The translations under genes were made by a program, and so were the position numbers. From an uncultured Armatimonadota bacterium (lineage in GTDB: Bacteria; Armatimonadota; Armatimonadia; Armatimonadales; Armatimonadaceae), in contig CAIVZM010000006.1 of assembly GCA_903910385.1 (NCBI GenBank), positions 1 to 44,685 of the forward strand: 44,685 nucleotides of DNA, given 5' to 3'. The notes under the pieces were generated by a model, which made no database searches, was not told the origin of the DNA, and saw only the letters and a program-made list of their open reading frames with translations. This document shows, piece after piece, positions 1 through 9,125 of this stretch. The first letter of the stretch is position 1. Each line of letters opens with the position of its first letter.

Positions 1-98
1 AGGATGGCTTCGAGGCGATAGCGTCTGCCATGCCGACTGCGAAAATCGGGTACTTGCTTCAAGAAATCCATTAAGGGAGGAACCGTTTCTATAGCCAT
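1..98 (-). CDS. ISAs1-type transposase, N-terminal fragment (cut by window edge)
   Basis: Reading the minus strand from an ATG at 98 gives about 32 residues that run off the window. The stretch MDFLKQVPDFRSRHGRRYRL (residues 10-29) resembles the DDE_Tnp_1-associated N-terminal domain of ISAs1-family transposases, which typically has a P-D-x-R-x-x-x-G-R-R-x-x-L pattern. The catalytic DDE domain lies outside the window, so it cannot be said whether the gene is intact. The nearby CAGGG-type terminus at 137-141 fits the same family. The family call is from recalled motif similarity only. Confidence 0.65.
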   Translation of the reverse strand, partial: MAIETVPPLMDFLKQVPDFRSRHGRRYRLEAI

Positions 99-141
99 GC
101 CTATAGTTTACCCACAATAACAAAATAACTGAATAGCCCTG
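1..141 (-). mobile_element. End of an ISAs1-like insertion sequence
   Basis: On the minus strand, sequence beginning CAGGGCTATTCAGTTATTTT at 141 leads into the transposase start at 98. ISAs1-family elements commonly begin with CAGGG, so 141 is the likely outer end of the element. The opposite end and the target duplication are outside the window. The boundary is inferred from the terminal motif alone. Confidence 0.5.
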
Positions 142-190
142 TTACCGCAGGATGACAGAAGGAAAAAAGACGCCTCTTAGTAAATAGTCC

Positions 191-196
191 TATAAT
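191..196 (+). promoter_or_regulatory. Possible -10 element for the DUF1080 operon
   Basis: A perfect TATAAT lies about 90 bases before the DUF1080 start, between the IS end and the gene. No good -35 hexamer is visible 16-18 bases upstream, so the call is weak. Confidence 0.3.
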
Positions 197-283
197 TGAT
201 CGAACCGTACAGGCTGATTTGTTTACGATGAGAAATCATGCCAGTTTTCGGCGTTCCGCCGTTGTGCGCGTTCCAGGAGGACT

Positions 284-1576
284 ATGCTTTTCCGATTTCG
301 CGCTTCGCTATGGCCCCTGTTGGTTTTATGGCTGCTTTCTGGAGGATTGTCTATGAACGTCGCTGAGGCTGCTGAGGATGGTTTCACGCCTCTGTTCGAT
401 GGGAAAACGCTGAACGGGTGGACACTGGTCGGCAGAGTCGGACCAGGCTATATTCCTGAAAACGGCGTCCTAACCTGCCCTGCCGATGGCGGCGGAAACC
501 TGTTCACGGAGAAGGAATACTCTGACTTCATCCTCCGCTTCGAGTTCAAACTTTCCGCCGCAGGAAATAATGGCATCGGCATTCGCGCTCCGCTGGAAGG
601 CGACGCCGCCTATGTGGGCATGGAAGTGCAGGTTCTGGATGATTCCTCCCCAGAGTACGCGAACCTCGAACCGGGACAATATCACGGTTCTATCTATAAG
701 GTCGTTCCATCGAAGCGCGGGGCATTGAAGCCGGTCGGGGAATGGAACGTTGAGGAAATTCGGGCTGTTGGTCGTCATATCAAGGTCACATTGAATGGCA
801 AAGTGATCGTGGATGCCGATTTGAACTCGGTAACGGATCCGCATACGCTGTTCGAGCATCCGGGCTTCCGACGCGGTAAAGGTCATATCGGCTTTCTGGG
901 TCATGGTTCGCTGGTGCAATTCAGGAATGTCCGCATCCGCGATCTGAACAAGCCGGAGAAGGACAATCGCGCCCCGGATGGCTTTTACGCCCTTTTTGAT
1001 GGGAAAAGCCTTGCCAACTGGAAGGGGTTGGTAGCGGATCCACCCGCCCGTGCAAAGATGTCCGCCACCGAGTTAGCGACGGAGCAGAAAAAGGTCGATG
1101 AACAGATGCGGACGCACTGGCGCATCGAGAACGGCGTCCTGGTATACGATGGCAAGGGAAACAGCCTTTGCACCGCACGCGATTTCCGCGACTTTGAAAT
1201 GATAGTGGATTGGAAGATCGGCGCCGGTGGCGATAGCGGCATTTATCTGCGCGGTAGCCCTCAGGTTCAGATATGGGATAATCCGCTGGGTTCCGGAGGG
1301 TTGTATAACAACCAGAAGAATCCCAGCAACCCGACTGTCAAGGCGGACGCTCCCATCGGGGAGTGGAACCGATTCCGTATCCTGATGGTCGGCGAACGGG
1401 TAACTGTCTATTTGAATGACGTTCTCGTAACCAATAATGTCCTGATGGAGAACTACTGGGAACGTGACAAACCGATCTATCCTTTAGGGCAGATCGAGTT
1501 GCAACACCATGGTGAGACACTTTACTTCAAGAACATCTACATTCGCGAGATTCCAGCGATGAAAGGCGGCAAGTAA
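284..1576 (+). CDS. Exported protein with two DUF1080 (3-keto-disaccharide hydrolase-type) domains
   Basis: A 430-residue protein with an N-terminal signal peptide (hydrophobic core about residues 10-25, likely cleavage after AEA near 30). It carries two copies of the DUF1080 / 3-keto-disaccharide hydrolase fold. The first opens with [15 protein letters not shown] near residue 33 and the second with [15 protein letters not shown] near 233. These are jelly-roll domains that bind or cleave sugars; characterised members act on 3-keto glycosides. The start is supported by GGAGG at 275-279. The gene ends one base before the Gfo/Idh gene, so the two are almost certainly co-transcribed and co-translated. 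The exact substrate cannot be read from the sequence. Confidence 0.88.
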   Translation: MLFRFRASLWPLLVLWLLSGGLSMNVAEAAEDGFTPLFDGKTLNGWTLVGRVGPGYIPENGVLTCPADGGGNLFTEKEYSDFILRFEFKLSAAGNNGIGIRAPLEGDAAYVGMEVQVLDDSSPEYANLEPGQYHGSIYKVVPSKRGALKPVGEWNVEEIRAVGRHIKVTLNGKVIVDADLNSVTDPHTLFEHPGFRRGKGHIGFLGHGSLVQFRNVRIRDLNKPEKDNRAPDGFYALFDGKSLANWKGLVADPPARAKMSATELATEQKKVDEQMRTHWRIENGVLVYDGKGNSLCTARDFRDFEMIVDWKIGAGGDSGIYLRGSPQVQIWDNPLGSGGLYNNQKNPSNPTVKADAPIGEWNRFRILMVGERVTVYLNDVLVTNNVLMENYWERDKPIYPLGQIELQHHGETLYFKNIYIREIPAMKGGK

Positions 1577-1577
1577 G

Positions 1578-2861
1578 ATGTCATTGCGTATCAATCGGCG
1601 CCGCCTTCTGGAGACATCCGCACTCATGGGCGCAAGCGTATTGCTGACACGAAATTCAAAAGCGGCGCCACCCCGTTCAGTGAACGAAAAACTCAATATC
1701 GGCGTCATCGGTATCGCCAATCAGGGAGCTTACAATCTCGAAAGCGTGCAAAGTGAAAATATCGTCGCCCTGTGTGATGTCGATGACAACTATCTGGCGG
1801 CGACGGCGCAACGCTTCCCCCGTGCGGTGACCTACAACGATTACCGCAAGATGCTGGAGCGCAAAGACCTGGACGCCGTCGTCATCGCCACGCCCGACCA
1901 TACCCACGCGCCCGCCACTCTGGCAGCCCTGGAGACTGGACGGCACGTGTACTGTGAGAAACCGCTCACTCACACTGTTGTGGAGGCGCGTCGCGTTGCC
2001 GAAGCGGCGAAAAAATACAAGCGGGTGACCCAGATGGGAACCCAGATCCATGCCAGCAACAACTATCGCCGTGTGGTCGAATTGATCCAGAGCGGCGCTA
2101 TCGGCGCAGTTACCGAGGCTCATGCCTGGGTCGGTCGCGTCTGGTCCGGCGAGGAAATCCCGGCGGTATCGCCGCCGGTTCCGGCGAATCTGCACTGGAA
2201 TCTCTGGCTGGGTTCCGCGCCGACGCGCCCCTATCAACCATTATACGCTCCGGCAAACTGGCGCGGGTACTGGGCGTTCGGCGGCGGGACGTTGGGCGAT
2301 ATGGGCTGTCATCATGTAGATTTGCTCTTCTGGGCGCTAGACCTGCGGTATCCGAGCGCCATTTCCGCCGAAGGTCCACCAGTACATCCCGAAATCACGC
2401 CGAAATGGCTGATCGCTCACTATGACTTCCCGGCGCGTGGGAAGAAGCCACCTGTCAAACTGACGTGGTATCACGGCGAGAAGCGTCCCCCACAGTTCGC
2501 CGAAGGGGCGCTTCCCCAATGGGGCGACGGGACGCTGTTCGTCGGCGAAAAGGGCATGTTGCTTGCTGACTACGATCGTCATCTCCTGTTGCCGGAGAAG
2601 GATTTTACCGGGTTTGTTCCGCCACCGCACACGATACCGGACTCCATCGGGCATCATGCGGAATGGATTCAAGCGTGCAAGACAGGCGGGCTTACCACCT
2701 GTCGCTTCGATTATTCCGGAGCGCTCACCGAGACCATCCTGCTAGGAAATGTGGCGTACCGCACCGGCAAGAAACTGGAGTGGGACGCTAAAAATCTGAA
2801 AGCGAAAAACGCGCCGGAGGCTTCCCAGTTCCTCTATCCGACCTATCGTTCGAACTGGTAA
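1578..2861 (+). CDS. Tat-exported Gfo/Idh/MocA family oxidoreductase
   Basis: A 427-residue NAD(P)-dependent sugar oxidoreductase. Residues 6-25 form a twin-arginine signal (NRRRLLETSALMGAS), implying folding with cofactor before export. The Rossmann part begins at GVIGIANQG (about residue 42), and EKPLTHT near 133 matches the EKP motif typical of the family. DMGCHH near 240 fits the C-terminal substrate-binding domain. The neighbouring DUF1080 protein ends one base upstream. In known 3-keto glycoside pathways a Gfo/Idh enzyme oxidises the sugar at C3 and a DUF1080 enzyme breaks the glycosidic bond, so the pair may do this in the periplasm. The substrate is unknown. Confidence 0.88.
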   Translation: MSLRINRRRLLETSALMGASVLLTRNSKAAPPRSVNEKLNIGVIGIANQGAYNLESVQSENIVALCDVDDNYLAATAQRFPRAVTYNDYRKMLERKDLDAVVIATPDHTHAPATLAALETGRHVYCEKPLTHTVVEARRVAEAAKKYKRVTQMGTQIHASNNYRRVVELIQSGAIGAVTEAHAWVGRVWSGEEIPAVSPPVPANLHWNLWLGSAPTRPYQPLYAPANWRGYWAFGGGTLGDMGCHHVDLLFWALDLRYPSAISAEGPPVHPEITPKWLIAHYDFPARGKKPPVKLTWYHGEKRPPQFAEGALPQWGDGTLFVGEKGMLLADYDRHLLLPEKDFTGFVPPPHTIPDSIGHHAEWIQACKTGGLTTCRFDYSGALTETILLGNVAYRTGKKLEWDAKNLKAKNAPEASQFLYPTYRSNW

Positions 2862-2867
2862 AGAATA

Positions 2868-2911
2868 TCCTTGTCTCCTGCGATTTCTAAGGATATCGCA
2901 GGAGACAAGGA
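2868..2911 (+). terminator. Perfect 17-bp inverted repeat after the oxidoreductase gene
   Basis: Bases 2868-2884 and 2895-2911 are perfect reverse complements (core CCTTGTCTCCTGCGA), separated by a 10-base loop. The repeat starts 7 bases after the stop codon. No T tract follows, so it may stop transcription by another route, stabilise the mRNA 3' end, or act as a leader hairpin for the downstream acetyltransferase. Confidence 0.5.
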
Positions 2912-3011
2912 CGAGAACGCCCTACCAGACAGATTTTTCTCCGAAGACTTCTTTAGCAGTACGCCTCCGTTTGGAGATAGAGAAGCCGAACGACAATGGA
3001 GGGGCTTTTGT

Positions 3012-3992
3012 ATGTCTGCCGCAATTGAGATCCGACCTTTTACTCCTGATGATTACCCGGTGATAGCGATGATCGGGAACGCCTGCTTCCCCGAATATGC
3101 TGATACCCCGGAGCAATTGGCGCACAACGACTCGATACGGGAACCCTATATCAAATGGAATAACTATATTGCGGAGAGGGAAGGTAAAGCGGTTGCGATC
3201 GCTTCCTATTCGCAACAGGTCAGTATGTACCACCCAGAAAAGTTCGGTATCGATATTTGTATTCTCCCCGAGTATCAGCGCCGGGGAATCGGTTCCCTTC
3301 TCTACCATCATCTTCTGAAAGAGCTTGAACTCTACTCACCCTTGATGATTCGTGGCAGTGCGAAGGATGGATGGATGGGCGGAGCAGAGTTCCTGACCCA
3401 TCATGGCTTTGTCGAAGTCATGCGTGACTGGGAGTCGCGGCTCGATCTTCCCGCTTTTGATCCCACCCCCTATGCCTACGCACTGGAACGCGCCGAACGC
3501 GAAGGCATCTCCATCCGCCCTCTTGCGGCTCTGGCTTCCGACCTCGACCGTGATTACAAACTCTATGAGATGGACTGGGAGGTTACCCTCGATATCCCGG
3601 CGACCGATACCCGTACCAAACCAACTTTCGAGTACTTCAAGAAGCGTAATCTCGAATCCCCGGACTTTCTGCCCGAGGGGTGGTTTATTGCGCTGGATGG
3701 TGAAAAATATGTCGGTGAGTCCGCCATCTGGCGTTCCCTTGTCGACAATGATCTCTACGTGGGAACGACCGGTGTCTTGCGGGAATATCGTCGCCGGGGA
3801 ATCGCCATAGCATTGAAGATCGCCGCTACCACTTTCGCGAAATCGCAGGGAGCGGACGTACTCAAGACCTGGAACGCACAGAATAACCGGGCGATGCTCT
3901 CGATAAATGAAACGCTGGGATTTGTCAAACAACCCGCCTGGGTGTCTTTTGAAAAGTGGCTGCGCGAGAAACCCGATAGTTCGTTTATGTGA
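3012..3992 (+). CDS. Tandem GNAT-family N-acetyltransferase
   Basis: The open frame begins at 2871, but the ATG at 3012 is preferred: GGAGGGG lies at 2998-3004, and the first recognisable domain residues (AIEIRPFTPDDYP) follow at once. The resulting 326-residue protein has two GNAT modules. The first has the acetyl-CoA loop EYQRRGIGSLLYHHL near residue 90, and the second has REYRRRGIAIALKI near 257. Double-GNAT proteins usually acetylate small amines, antibiotics or peptide N-termini, and one module is often inactive. The substrate is unknown. The region from 2871 to 3011 also contains the 17-bp hairpin, which argues against translation there. Confidence 0.82.
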   Translation: MSAAIEIRPFTPDDYPVIAMIGNACFPEYADTPEQLAHNDSIREPYIKWNNYIAEREGKAVAIASYSQQVSMYHPEKFGIDICILPEYQRRGIGSLLYHHLLKELELYSPLMIRGSAKDGWMGGAEFLTHHGFVEVMRDWESRLDLPAFDPTPYAYALERAEREGISIRPLAALASDLDRDYKLYEMDWEVTLDIPATDTRTKPTFEYFKKRNLESPDFLPEGWFIALDGEKYVGESAIWRSLVDNDLYVGTTGVLREYRRRGIAIALKIAATTFAKSQGADVLKTWNAQNNRAMLSINETLGFVKQPAWVSFEKWLREKPDSSFM

Positions 3993-4244
3993 AGAAAATC
4001 AAAGAGGAACCACTGGAGGGAGATTTCAATCCGACCTGTTAACGGCGTCGAAAAAAAGCGGGTATGAGTCGTGCAAGAAACCGTATCCGCAGAGTCCTGT
4101 GATGCCGGAGAGATTTTGACACCTATAAAGCGCTCCCGACCTGGGATTGTTTACTCTTGTAACAAAACGAACAAATAATGCTTCCGTTGATGGCAAACGC
4201 AGATTTTGAAGGTATTCCCCATATCTTCGTGGAAGTGAACGGGC

Positions 4245-7200
4245 ATGTATCAACGCCTGATAGCCCGTAGCGTCATTATTAGCGCCCTTTTCTTTGTCGT
4301 CGTAAACGCATTCGCACAAGACTCGCTTCAGAAAAACTTCCAGAATCCCCCCGCATCCGCCAAACCTCACACCTGGTGGCACTGGATGAACGGTAACATT
4401 ACCCGCGAAGGTATCACAGCGGATCTGGAAGCGATGGCGAAGGTCGGTATCGGCGGCGCACAGATTTTCAATGTCGATCAGGGGGTTCCTGCCGGAAAGA
4501 CTCCGTTCATGTCGCCGCAATGGCGTGAAGCGATGGTGCATGCCGCGAAGGAAGCCAAACGCCTGCGCCTTGAACTGTGCCTGCACAACTGCGCGGGTTG
4601 GTCGTCGTCAGGCGGCCCCTGGATCGATCCCGCCCATTCGATGCTGATGCTGACCTGGACAGAAACGCCGACGGTCGGCGGTCAAAAAGTCGCTGTCGCA
4701 TTGCCCGAACCCGCGAAAAGAGAAGGGTTTTATAAAGATATCTGCGTCCTCGCCGTCAAACAGTCGGCGGCGGAGACGGCGCGGATTCCCGATATCCGCA
4801 CCAAGGCGTTGTTTGAACGAGGGAGCGGGGCGATACCGGCGCCGGGAGCAGGTCAGGCGACCGGCGGCGGCGTCAACCCGAAACAGGACATCGTTGTCCT
4901 TTCCTGCGCCGCTGATGGCAGTTTCAACTGGGACGCTCCCGCAGGCACGTGGACGATTCTTCGTATGGGTTACACCACTACGGGAGCGGTCTGCGCACCT
5001 GCCCCTGCCGCAGGACGAGGGTTAGAATGCGACAAACTGAGTCGAGAGGCGATGAACCTGCACTGGAGCAAGGGTATCGCCCCCATCCTGAGCGACATGG
5101 GGCCGGAACTGGCGGGGAAAGTCCTCAACAATGCGCTGATCGATTCCTATGAAGTCGGTTCCCAGAACTGGACTCCGGCATTGCGTGAAGAATTTCAGAA
5201 ACGGCGAGGCTATGATTTGCTTCCCTGGCTGGTGACTGTTACCGGGCGTGTGGTCGGAAACCCGGAGCAATCGGAACGGTTTCTCTGGGATTTCCGTCGG
5301 ACCATCTCTGACCTGTTCGCAGAAAACTATGCGGGACGGTTCAAAGAGCTTTGCCATAAAAACGGCATGAAGTTCTCCGTAGAACCCTACGGCAACGGAA
5401 CGTTCGATAACCTGCAAATCGGCGAACAGGCAGATATTCCGATGGGCGAGTTCTGGATCGGCGGTCTGGCGCAGGAGACAATCAAGATTGCGGCATCCTC
5501 GGCGCATGTCATGGGAAGGAGCATTGTCGGCGCGGAATCGTTTACGGCGGACGATATTCGCGGACGATGGCAGGTTGAGCCTTATGGCATCAAGACTCTG
5601 GGTGACCGGATGTTCACGCAGGGCTTGAACCGCTATATCTTCCACCGCTACGCGCATCAACCGTGGATCGGGTTAAATCCCGGTATGACCATGGGGCCAT
5701 GGGGAACGCACTTCGAGCGAACGGTCACCTGGTGGGAGCAGAGCCGCGAATGGCTAAAATATATCGCACGTTGTCAGTATCTTCTGCAATCCGGGCAGTT
5801 CGTCGCCGATGTCCTGACCTTTTCGGGCGATGACGCTCCCAATGACCTTTTCCGCCCGGAACTTCCGTTCGGTTTCGACTACGATGGATGCGACCGCACC
5901 GTTTTGATGACCGCCCGTGTCGAAAATGGGGAAATCGTCCTGCCCGGCGGAGCGCGTTATCGAGCGCTCTTGTTACCCGACTCGTCCTGGATGACACCGG
6001 AGACCGCACGGAAGATTGCGGAACTATCAAAGGCGGGCGCGACTATTGTCGGACGCAAACCGGTGAAATCGCCCAGCCTTTCCGGCTATCCCGCCTGTGA
6101 TGCGGCAGTGCAGAGCGCTATCGCAAATCTGAACCTGACGCCGCCGTCACGTCTGAGTCGTATACTCGGAAATCCGGATGTACGGTTCACAACAACCAGT
6201 TCCTCCAATGCAACCAGTGTTCCGCTCCCCTGGATTCACCGCCAGACCAAGGATGCCGACATCTATTTCGTCAGTAATCCGCGCTATATCAATCAGCAGG
6301 CGAGGGCGACCTTCCGCGTTCGAGGCAAAACGCCGGAACTCTGGCATCCCGAAACGGGCAAGATGGGAGATGCGCCCGTCTGGAGCCGTCACGGCGATTT
6401 TACCGAGGTGACATTGAACCTTAGCCCGGCGGAATCGATTTTTGTCGTTTTCCGAAAGCAATCAAGCGCCGATTCCCTGATCCGGGTGGAATTGACCGAT
6501 GCGCCGGTATCTGCGACCCAGGAAAATATCATCGTCATCGAAAAGGCGATGTATGAAGCGGTAGACGGTTCCGGCGGCGCGGATGTGACGGAAAAAGTGC
6601 GAAATCTGGTGGAGAGCGGCGAAGTCGAAATTCCCGCAACCAACGCTCTCTTCGGCGACCCGGCTCTCCTTCACGTCAAACGCCTTCGTATCCAGTATAC
6701 ATTGAACCAGAAGCGTCAGGACAAAGCGGTCGGGGAGAACGAGACGATATCGCTGACCGGTTCCACACAGGATTCCGTCCTGCCTCCCTATGAATGGAAA
6801 GACGGTAATCTTGTCGCCTATACGCCGGGAACCTATGTCCTCACCGGAACCACGGGCGCCCAGCGACGGATTGTTGCGCCCGCACCCCACGAACAGACGT
6901 TGACGGCGCCGTGGACGCTGACCTTCCCGCCACACCTGGGCGCTCCTGCCTCGGTAACGATGGATAAACTGATTTCCTGGTCAGAAAGCCCCGTTCCCGG
7001 CGTCAAATACTTCTCCGGGTCGGCGACGTATGCGACTTCATTCAATCTGTCTCAGGAAATGCTCACCCGCGATCACGCCCTGATTCTGGATTTGGGCAGG
7101 GTGAAAAATTTCGCGGAGGTGACAATCAACGGTAAACCGTTGCCGACGCTCTGGAAAGCCCCCTGGCGCGTGGACGTCACCGGCATGGCGAAGCAAGGGG

Positions 7201-7466
7201 CGAACACGTTGTCTATTCGCATTACGAACCTATGGGTGAATCGCCTGATCGGCGATGAGCAATTGGAACCGGAAGTAAAGTGGAGCGGAGCGACCGGTCC
7301 GATTCAGGAATGGCCGCAATGGTTAATGGATGGTAAACCACGTCCCGCTACCGACCATATCGCCTTCTCGACCTGGCGCTTCTGGGGAAAGAACGACCCG
7401 CTTCTTGAATCCGGTCTTCTGGGCCCGGTCGTCCTGCGCTCCGCGCCTCTGGTCAAAGTCCGGTAA
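4245..7466 (+). CDS. Secreted glycoside hydrolase family 106-like protein (putative alpha-L-rhamnosidase)
   Basis: A 1,073-residue protein with a Sec signal peptide (hydrophobic residues 8-22, cleavage after AFA near 24). The region PHTWWHWMNGNITREGI (about 41-57), the following DLEAMAKVGIGGAQIF and LCLHNCAGWSSSGGPWI near 110 match the start of the GH106 catalytic barrel. The C-terminal 200 residues look like a beta-sandwich carbohydrate-binding domain (ALILDLGRVKNFAEVTINGK). The length is normal for the family, which removes alpha-L-rhamnose from plant or bacterial polysaccharides. The start is backed by GGAAGTGA about 8 bases upstream. No polysaccharide transport gene is adjacent. The catalytic acids were not assigned. 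Confidence 0.82.
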   Translation: MYQRLIARSVIISALFFVVVNAFAQDSLQKNFQNPPASAKPHTWWHWMNGNITREGITADLEAMAKVGIGGAQIFNVDQGVPAGKTPFMSPQWREAMVHAAKEAKRLRLELCLHNCAGWSSSGGPWIDPAHSMLMLTWTETPTVGGQKVAVALPEPAKREGFYKDICVLAVKQSAAETARIPDIRTKALFERGSGAIPAPGAGQATGGGVNPKQDIVVLSCAADGSFNWDAPAGTWTILRMGYTTTGAVCAPAPAAGRGLECDKLSREAMNLHWSKGIAPILSDMGPELAGKVLNNALIDSYEVGSQNWTPALREEFQKRRGYDLLPWLVTVTGRVVGNPEQSERFLWDFRRTISDLFAENYAGRFKELCHKNGMKFSVEPYGNGTFDNLQIGEQADIPMGEFWIGGLAQETIKIAASSAHVMGRSIVGAESFTADDIRGRWQVEPYGIKTLGDRMFTQGLNRYIFHRYAHQPWIGLNPGMTMGPWGTHFERTVTWWEQSREWLKYIARCQYLLQSGQFVADVLTFSGDDAPNDLFRPELPFGFDYDGCDRTVLMTARVENGEIVLPGGARYRALLLPDSSWMTPETARKIAELSKAGATIVGRKPVKSPSLSGYPACDAAVQSAIANLNLTPPSRLSRILGNPDVRFTTTSSSNATSVPLPWIHRQTKDADIYFVSNPRYINQQARATFRVRGKTPELWHPETGKMGDAPVWSRHGDFTEVTLNLSPAESIFVVFRKQSSADSLIRVELTDAPVSATQENIIVIEKAMYEAVDGSGGADVTEKVRNLVESGEVEIPATNALFGDPALLHVKRLRIQYTLNQKRQDKAVGENETISLTGSTQDSVLPPYEWKDGNLVAYTPGTYVLTGTTGAQRRIVAPAPHEQTLTAPWTLTFPPHLGAPASVTMDKLISWSESPVPGVKYFSGSATYATSFNLSQEMLTRDHALILDLGRVKNFAEVTINGKPLPTLWKAPWRVDVTGMAKQGANTLSIRITNLWVNRLIGDEQLEPEVKWSGATGPIQEWPQWLMDGKPRPATDHIAFSTWRFWGKNDPLLESGLLGPVVLRSAPLVKVR

Positions 7467-7471
7467 AAAAC

Positions 7472-7515
7472 GGCGGGGGAGGGGCTTTATTACCAGATGA
7501 GCCCTCTCCCCCGCC
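7472..7515. terminator. Bidirectional terminator between the GH106 gene and purA
   Basis: A strong GC-rich inverted repeat (7472-7486 with 7500-7515, one bulged base) sits between two convergent genes. In the purA direction it is followed by a TTTTTT run (7475-7465 side), a classical intrinsic terminator. In the GH106 direction it is followed by ATCTATCTTT, a weaker tail. Confidence 0.75.
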
Positions 7516-7539
7516 ATCTATCTTTAAATATCAAAAGAT

Positions 7540-8889
7540 TCAGACAACATTCGCCGGCACGACAGGAACGCCAGAAGCGACATGGAACAGATGCCGGGGA
7601 GCAGGGATACCCGGCGGAACCAGTGTTTGATCGCGGCGCGGACCGATGGAGACGAGAACAGCCGGAACCCCCGCTATCTCAGCGACGCGATGCACATAGG
7701 CGCGTGCGTTCACCGGCAGGTCTTCAAACCGGGTGATATTTGTAATATCGACATCCTGCCAGCCCGGAAGAATTTCGTATTCCGGTTCGCAACCGTCCAG
7801 CAGGGAAACGTCCCCCGCCGGGAATTCCGTCAACCGGACGCCATTTTTGCGGTAGGCGACACAAATCTGCACCTTATCAAATCCCGCCAGAACATCCAGA
7901 TGCCCGACGCAGATTCCGGTCAGACCATTGACCCGCACCGAATAGCGTAACGCCACGGTGTCGAGCCAGCCACAACGGCGCGGCCGTCCGGTAGTAGTTC
8001 CATACTCATGACCCCGTTCCCGGATGCGGTCGCCCTTTTCGTCCAGAAGTTCCGTCGGGAAGGTTCCTGCGCCGACACGGGTGGTATACGCTTTGACGAC
8101 GCCCAGAACCTGGCCGATTGCGGTGGGCGGAATGCCGGTTCCAATAGTCGCGCCGCCGGAAATAGGATGTGAGGACGTGACATAAGGATAAGTCCCGCCG
8201 TCGATATCCAGCAGGGTTGCCTGCGCGCCTTCAAACAGGATGCGCTTGCCGGAAGTTTGCGCTTCTCCCGCCAACGCCTGCGTATCCGTAACATAGGGAG
8301 CCAGTTTTTCCGCCAGCGGCGTCAGTTCGGCAAGCAGGGTTTCCTGATCAAAAGGTTCGGAATCGTAAATTTTGGTCAGGAGGGCGTTCTTGTGTGGGAG
8401 AACAGCTTTCAACTTTTCGCGCAGTCGGGTCAGGTTGACCAGATCACCCATACGGATGCCAAGACGCGCCGCCTTATCGACATAGCAGGGACCGACACCA
8501 CGACCGGTCGTTCCGAGCGCCGCGCCGCCTTTGGCGATTTCTTCCAATTTGTCCAGCTTCGCATGATAGGGAAGTATCACATGCGCGTTCTGTGAGATAC
8601 GCAGGTTATCGAGGGAGATGCCGCGTTCGGTCAGGCTTTCCATTTCCTTAACCAGAGTGGCAGGATCGATCACCATGCCGTCCGCCATGATGCAGAGGGT
8701 TTTCGGGTTGAGAATACCGCTGGGAATCAGGTGGAATTTGTAGGTATTCTCCCCCACGATAACCGTGTGACCAGCATTCGGGCCACCGCCATAACGGATG
8801 ACCACATCGGCGTCCTGCCCGATCAGGTCAACGAATTTGCCCTTTGCCTCATCGCCCCAGTGCGTTCCAACAACAACCACCGCTCCCAT
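7540..8889 (-). CDS. purA: Adenylosuccinate synthetase
   Basis: This enzyme joins IMP and aspartate using GTP, the first committed step to AMP. The frame extends to 8910, but the ATG at 8889 is the family start: MGAVVVVGTHWGDEAKGK places Asp13 and, in GGPNAGHT, His41 exactly where the catalytic pair lies in E. coli PurA. AGAAGG at 8896-8901 provides the ribosome site. The 449-residue length is close to the usual 430. GRGVGPCYVDKAAR and TTTGRPRRCGWLD are also family motifs. The gene has its own promoter and a leader of about 160 bases with an intrinsic-terminator-like hairpin, listed separately. No other purine genes are adjacent. Confidence 0.96.
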   Translation of the reverse strand: MGAVVVVGTHWGDEAKGKFVDLIGQDADVVIRYGGGPNAGHTVIVGENTYKFHLIPSGILNPKTLCIMADGMVIDPATLVKEMESLTERGISLDNLRISQNAHVILPYHAKLDKLEEIAKGGAALGTTGRGVGPCYVDKAARLGIRMGDLVNLTRLREKLKAVLPHKNALLTKIYDSEPFDQETLLAELTPLAEKLAPYVTDTQALAGEAQTSGKRILFEGAQATLLDIDGGTYPYVTSSHPISGGATIGTGIPPTAIGQVLGVVKAYTTRVGAGTFPTELLDEKGDRIRERGHEYGTTTGRPRRCGWLDTVALRYSVRVNGLTGICVGHLDVLAGFDKVQICVAYRKNGVRLTEFPAGDVSLLDGCEPEYEILPGWQDVDITNITRFEDLPVNARAYVHRVAEIAGVPAVLVSIGPRRDQTLVPPGIPAPRHLFHVASGVPVVPANVV

Positions 8890-8905
8890 AAGTCGCCTTC
8901 TACGA

Positions 8906-8938
8906 CCCATTTCGTTGCGCTTCGCGGGGCGAAATGGG
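8906..8938 (-). promoter_or_regulatory. Hairpin just upstream of the purA ribosome binding site
   Basis: CCCATTTCG (8906-8914) and CGAAATGGG (8930-8938) are perfect complements around a 15-base GC-rich loop. In the purA mRNA this stem ends four bases before the AGAAGG ribosome site, so it could affect translation. No known riboswitch class was recognised. Confidence 0.45.
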
Positions 8939-8999
8939 CATTTTATTTTGATGACCGGAGCGACTCTGAATCGCTTCGTCCACCTTTCTTTTCGCCCCG

Positions 9000-9029
9000 A
9001 AAAAGAAAAAGGATAGCGAACGCTATCCT
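9000..9029 (-). terminator. purA: Intrinsic terminator (attenuator-like) inside the purA leader
   Basis: Read on the minus strand, a 9-bp perfect stem AGGATAGCG / CGCTATCCT (9010-9029) is followed immediately by TTTTCTTTTT (9009-9000). This has the form of a Rho-independent terminator. It lies about 20-50 bases downstream of the predicted purA start point and about 110 bases before the purA ATG, with no gene between, so it most likely acts as an attenuator. Confidence 0.6.
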
Positions 9030-9056
9030 GGAGGAGGAATCTCGAATGAACGCCGT

Positions 9057-9086
9057 ATTGTAACCTGATATCGGGTACAGTGTCAA
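9057..9086 (-). promoter_or_regulatory. purA: purA promoter
   Basis: On the minus strand TTGACA (9086-9081) and TACAAT (9062-9057) are separated by 18 bases, a near-consensus sigma-70 type promoter. It points toward purA and predicts a start point near 9050. Confidence 0.6.
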
Positions 9087-9125
9087 GTAGAAGAACAAGC
9101 AGTAGATAGGGATGGAGGTCTTGTT

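Noticed and set aside
4116-4130. TTGACACCTATAAAG upstream of the GH106 gene
   Set aside because: The -35-like and -10-like hexamers are only two bases apart and cannot act together; neither has a good partner at normal spacing.
9046-9063. Tiny frame MNAVL with a strong GGAGGAGG upstream
   Set aside because: Only five codons, and on the strand opposite the purA leader; it could be a leader peptide, but nothing downstream supports it.
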